Source of the DNA: Microbulbifer sp. MKSA007
GTDB lineage: Bacteria > Pseudomonadota > Gammaproteobacteria > Pseudomonadales > Cellvibrionaceae
DNA: 64,000 bases
Direction of reading: 5' to 3'
Assembly (NCBI GenBank): GCA_032615215.1
Contig: CP128433.1
Location: 2,439,501-2,503,500, forward strand
The notes under the pieces are model-generated. The model did not search any database, was not told the origin of the DNA, and saw only the letters and a program-made list of their open reading frames with translations. Within the stretch, counting starts at the first letter, position 1. Each line of letters starts with the position of its first letter. Positions 62,174-64,000 of this stretch are shown here, one piece after another. Both the position numbers and the translations under genes were made by a program.

Positions 62174-62788
62174 ATGTCGGAAGACGAGCAGAAACGAAAT
62201 TCCAAGCACAAGCAGGCAATGCAAAAACACAAGGAGAAGGTTGATGCCAACATTGCAGCAGCCGATATCCAGCGTGGAGTTGCTGTCCTGCTCACCGGAA
62301 ATGGCAAAGGGAAGTCGAGCTCAGCTTTCGGCATGGTGATACGCGCACTGGGTTACGGGCAGAAAGTGGGTGTGGTGCAATTTATTAAAGGCGCACAGCA
62401 ATCTGGGGAAGAGCTTTTCCTTAAAAACCATTGCCCGGAAGTTACTCTCTATCAAATGGGCACCGGCTTTACCTGGAATACTCAGGATCGCACCAGCGAT
62501 ATTGCTGCTGCAGAGAGAACCTGGGCAGAGGCAGAAAAAATGCTCACCGATACCACCTATGACTTAGTGGTGTTGGACGAACTCACTTATATGCTCGCTT
62601 ACAAATACCTGGATGAGTCCAAAGTATTGGAGACTCTAGCCCAGCGGCCACAGGAACAGAGTTTGGTGGTGACTGGTCGAGGTGGTGGTAGTGCGCTACA
62701 GGAGCTAGTGGATACGGTATCTGAAGTGAAAGATGTTAAGCATGCTTTTAAAGCGGGCATCAAAGCCCGCAAAGGCGTAGATTACTAG
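62174..62788 (+). CDS. cobO: Cob(I)yrinic acid a,c-diamide adenosyltransferase
   Basis: 204 residues from the ATG at 62174, preceded by GAGGTGG; a GTG at 62168 is possible. The inverted P-loop GNGKGKSSSAFG, RALGYGQKVGVVQFIKG, and DLVVLDELTYMLAYKYL identify the CobA/CobO/BtuR adenosyltransferase, which attaches the 5'-deoxyadenosyl group to reduced corrinoids. The N-terminal 30 residues are a Lys/Gln-rich helix that caps the active site in this family. It sits between btuB and cobQ, 37 bp after btuB. Confidence 0.96.
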   Translation: MSEDEQKRNSKHKQAMQKHKEKVDANIAAADIQRGVAVLLTGNGKGKSSSAFGMVIRALGYGQKVGVVQFIKGAQQSGEELFLKNHCPEVTLYQMGTGFTWNTQDRTSDIAAAERTWAEAEKMLTDTTYDLVVLDELTYMLAYKYLDESKVLETLAQRPQEQSLVVTGRGGGSALQELVDTVSEVKDVKHAFKAGIKARKGVDY

Positions 62789-62800
62789 GTTGTTTTCACT

Positions 62801-64000
62801 ATGTCCGTGTTGATGGTTCAGGGCACGACTTCCGATGCCGGCAAGAGTACTTTGGTGGCCGGGCTCGCTCGTTATTTTTCCCAGCGCGGAGTCAGTGTCG
62901 CACCTTTTAAACCGCAAAATATGGCACTCAATAGTGCTGTTACGGTGGATGGTGGTGAGATAGGGCGGGCACAAGCGTTGCAGGCCCAGGCCTGTGGGAT
63001 CGACCCCCACAGCGATATGAACCCGGTGTTACTTAAGCCCGCTTCAGATACCGGGGCTCAGGTTATTATCCAGGGTAAAGTGCTGGGGAATATGCAGGCG
63101 CTGGATTACCACCACTACAAAGCTACCGCGCAAAATGCAGTGCTGGACTCCTTCGCACGGCTCGATGATCAATATGAGTTGGTGTTAGTTGAAGGGGCTG
63201 GCAGCCCGGCAGAAATTAACCTGCGGGAAAACGATATTGCCAATATGGGCTTTGCCGAGGCCGTTGATTGCCCGGTTGTACTGATTGCCGATATCGATCG
63301 CGGAGGCGTGTTCGCCCACTTGGTAGGCACCCTCGAATTGCTGTCTTCCTCAGAGCGAGAGCGTGTCGTTGGTTTTGTGATCAACCGCTTTCGTGGCGAT
63401 CTGCAATTACTTCAGCCGGGGCTCGACTGGTTAGAGGAGTATACGGGCAAGCCAGTTCTCGGAGTCTTACCTTATCTCCATGACCTCTACCTTGACGCGG
63501 AGGATGCCATTAGCACCCAACAGAGCGGTGCTGATGCTCGATTGAAAGTGGTAGTGCCGTTATTGCCGCGCATAAGCAATCATACAGATTTTGATGCGCT
63601 GAGGTTGCATCCGGATATCGATCTGCAATTTGTCAGTGTCCGTGAACCAGTCCCACAGTGCGACTGGATTATTCTTCCCGGCAGTAAAAATGTGCGGGCA
63701 GACTTGGCTTACTTAAAAGAAAACGATTGGCCTGCACAGTTGGATCGGCATCTGCGCTATGGCGGCAAACTAGTGGGTATTTGCGGTGGTTTGCAAATGC
63801 TGGGGAGCGAGGTACAGGACCCGGATGGGGTAGAGGATACCCCGGGCAACGAACCGGGCTTGGGTTATCTGGATTTCACAACTCGATTGCAACCAGTCAA
63901 AGCACTGAAAAATATTACCGGCTTTTTAGCTTTGGAAAATGAAGTAAAAGAAGCTACTCCTGTTCAGGGCTACGAAATCCACTGTGGTATAACAGAAGGT
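62801..64000 (+). CDS. cobQ: Cobyric acid synthase, 3' end beyond the window
   Basis: 400 codons are open from the ATG at 62801 to the right edge. CobQ amidates four carboxylates of adenosylcobyrinic a,c-diamide using glutamine and ATP. The N-terminal synthetase-type ATPase has VQGTTSDAGKSTLVAGLAR and PFKPQNMALNSAVT. VLIADIDRGGVFAHLVGTL follows. The GATase domain holds the nucleophile Cys in VGICGGLQMLG, and the last visible part is GYEIHCGITEG, so about 80 residues should be missing. The order btuB-cobO-cobQ under one riboswitch is a B12 uptake and salvage operon. Confidence 0.96.
   Translation, partial: MSVLMVQGTTSDAGKSTLVAGLARYFSQRGVSVAPFKPQNMALNSAVTVDGGEIGRAQALQAQACGIDPHSDMNPVLLKPASDTGAQVIIQGKVLGNMQALDYHHYKATAQNAVLDSFARLDDQYELVLVEGAGSPAEINLRENDIANMGFAEAVDCPVVLIADIDRGGVFAHLVGTLELLSSSERERVVGFVINRFRGDLQLLQPGLDWLEEYTGKPVLGVLPYLHDLYLDAEDAISTQQSGADARLKVVVPLLPRISNHTDFDALRLHPDIDLQFVSVREPVPQCDWIILPGSKNVRADLAYLKENDWPAQLDRHLRYGGKLVGICGGLQMLGSEVQDPDGVEDTPGNEPGLGYLDFTTRLQPVKALKNITGFLALENEVKEATPVQGYEIHCGITEG

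Noticed and set aside
1..64000. tRNA or rRNA genes, CRISPR arrays, prophage modules, integron attC sites
   Set aside because: I looked for T-loop sequences, regular short repeats with spacers, phage structural genes and attC core sites and found none that hold up.

Overview
The window is chromosomal DNA of a Gram-negative gammaproteobacterium. The gene orders mnmA-hflD-purB-roxA, clpS-clpA / infA-bpt-aat-trxB and ftsK-lolA-rarA-crcB-serS-cysG, together with large TonB receptors, a lipoprotein subtilase and ergothioneine genes, fit a marine or soil Cellvibrionales-type bacterium such as Microbulbifer. That taxonomic guess is an inference from gene order and protein flavour; no search was run.

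Layout. 1-24.3 kb is dense, ordinary core genome. It starts with the edge of an MFS permease gene and a TMEM175-type channel. Next come the tRNA/purine block (mnmA, hflD, purB, roxA, GNAT), rluE divergent from icd, and cspD divergent from clpS-clpA. These are followed by infA, the two N-degron transferases bpt and aat, trxB, a methyltransferase, then ftsK-lolA-rarA-crcB-serS-cysG. 24.3-29.5 kb holds a penicillin-acylase-type Ntn hydrolase divergent from a TonB receptor. 29.8-32.6 kb is an ergothioneine operon (egtB-egtD) ending in a frame-split DUF411 metal-binding protein. 32.6-37.3 kb carries an anion/arsenite-type permease, an MFS transporter, a YheT-like hydrolase and an ArsM-like methyltransferase. 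37.7-40 kb holds an ECF sigma factor with its zinc-finger anti-sigma factor, then a secreted His/Pro/Gly-rich protein and a DUF2092 protein. 40.2-46.5 kb is a CzcCBA heavy-metal efflux operon, with czcC broken by a frameshift.

From 46.5 to 60 kb the DNA turns AT-rich and gene-poor, with the look of an accessory region. It has tandem HxxxDG acyltransferases (one broken), an SPFH protein followed by an intact IS5-family element with a CTAG duplication, and a lipoprotein kexin-like subtilase with a propeptide-like partner gene. Beyond these lie a dead DUF1428 gene, a secreted parallel beta-helix protein, and a decayed second copy of a cobalamin riboswitch about 976 bp upstream of the good one. 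The window ends with the riboswitch-led vitamin B12 operon btuB-cobO-cobQ, cobQ running off the edge.

The points most worth a second look are five: the ghost riboswitch; the subtilase whose propeptide seems to be supplied by a separate gene; the DUF411 gene split exactly on an A_AAA_AAC slippery heptamer; the fact that three genes (DUF411, czcC, acyltransferase 1) each lack a single base, which could mean sequencing undercalls; and the IS5 element lying between a gene and its likely terminator.
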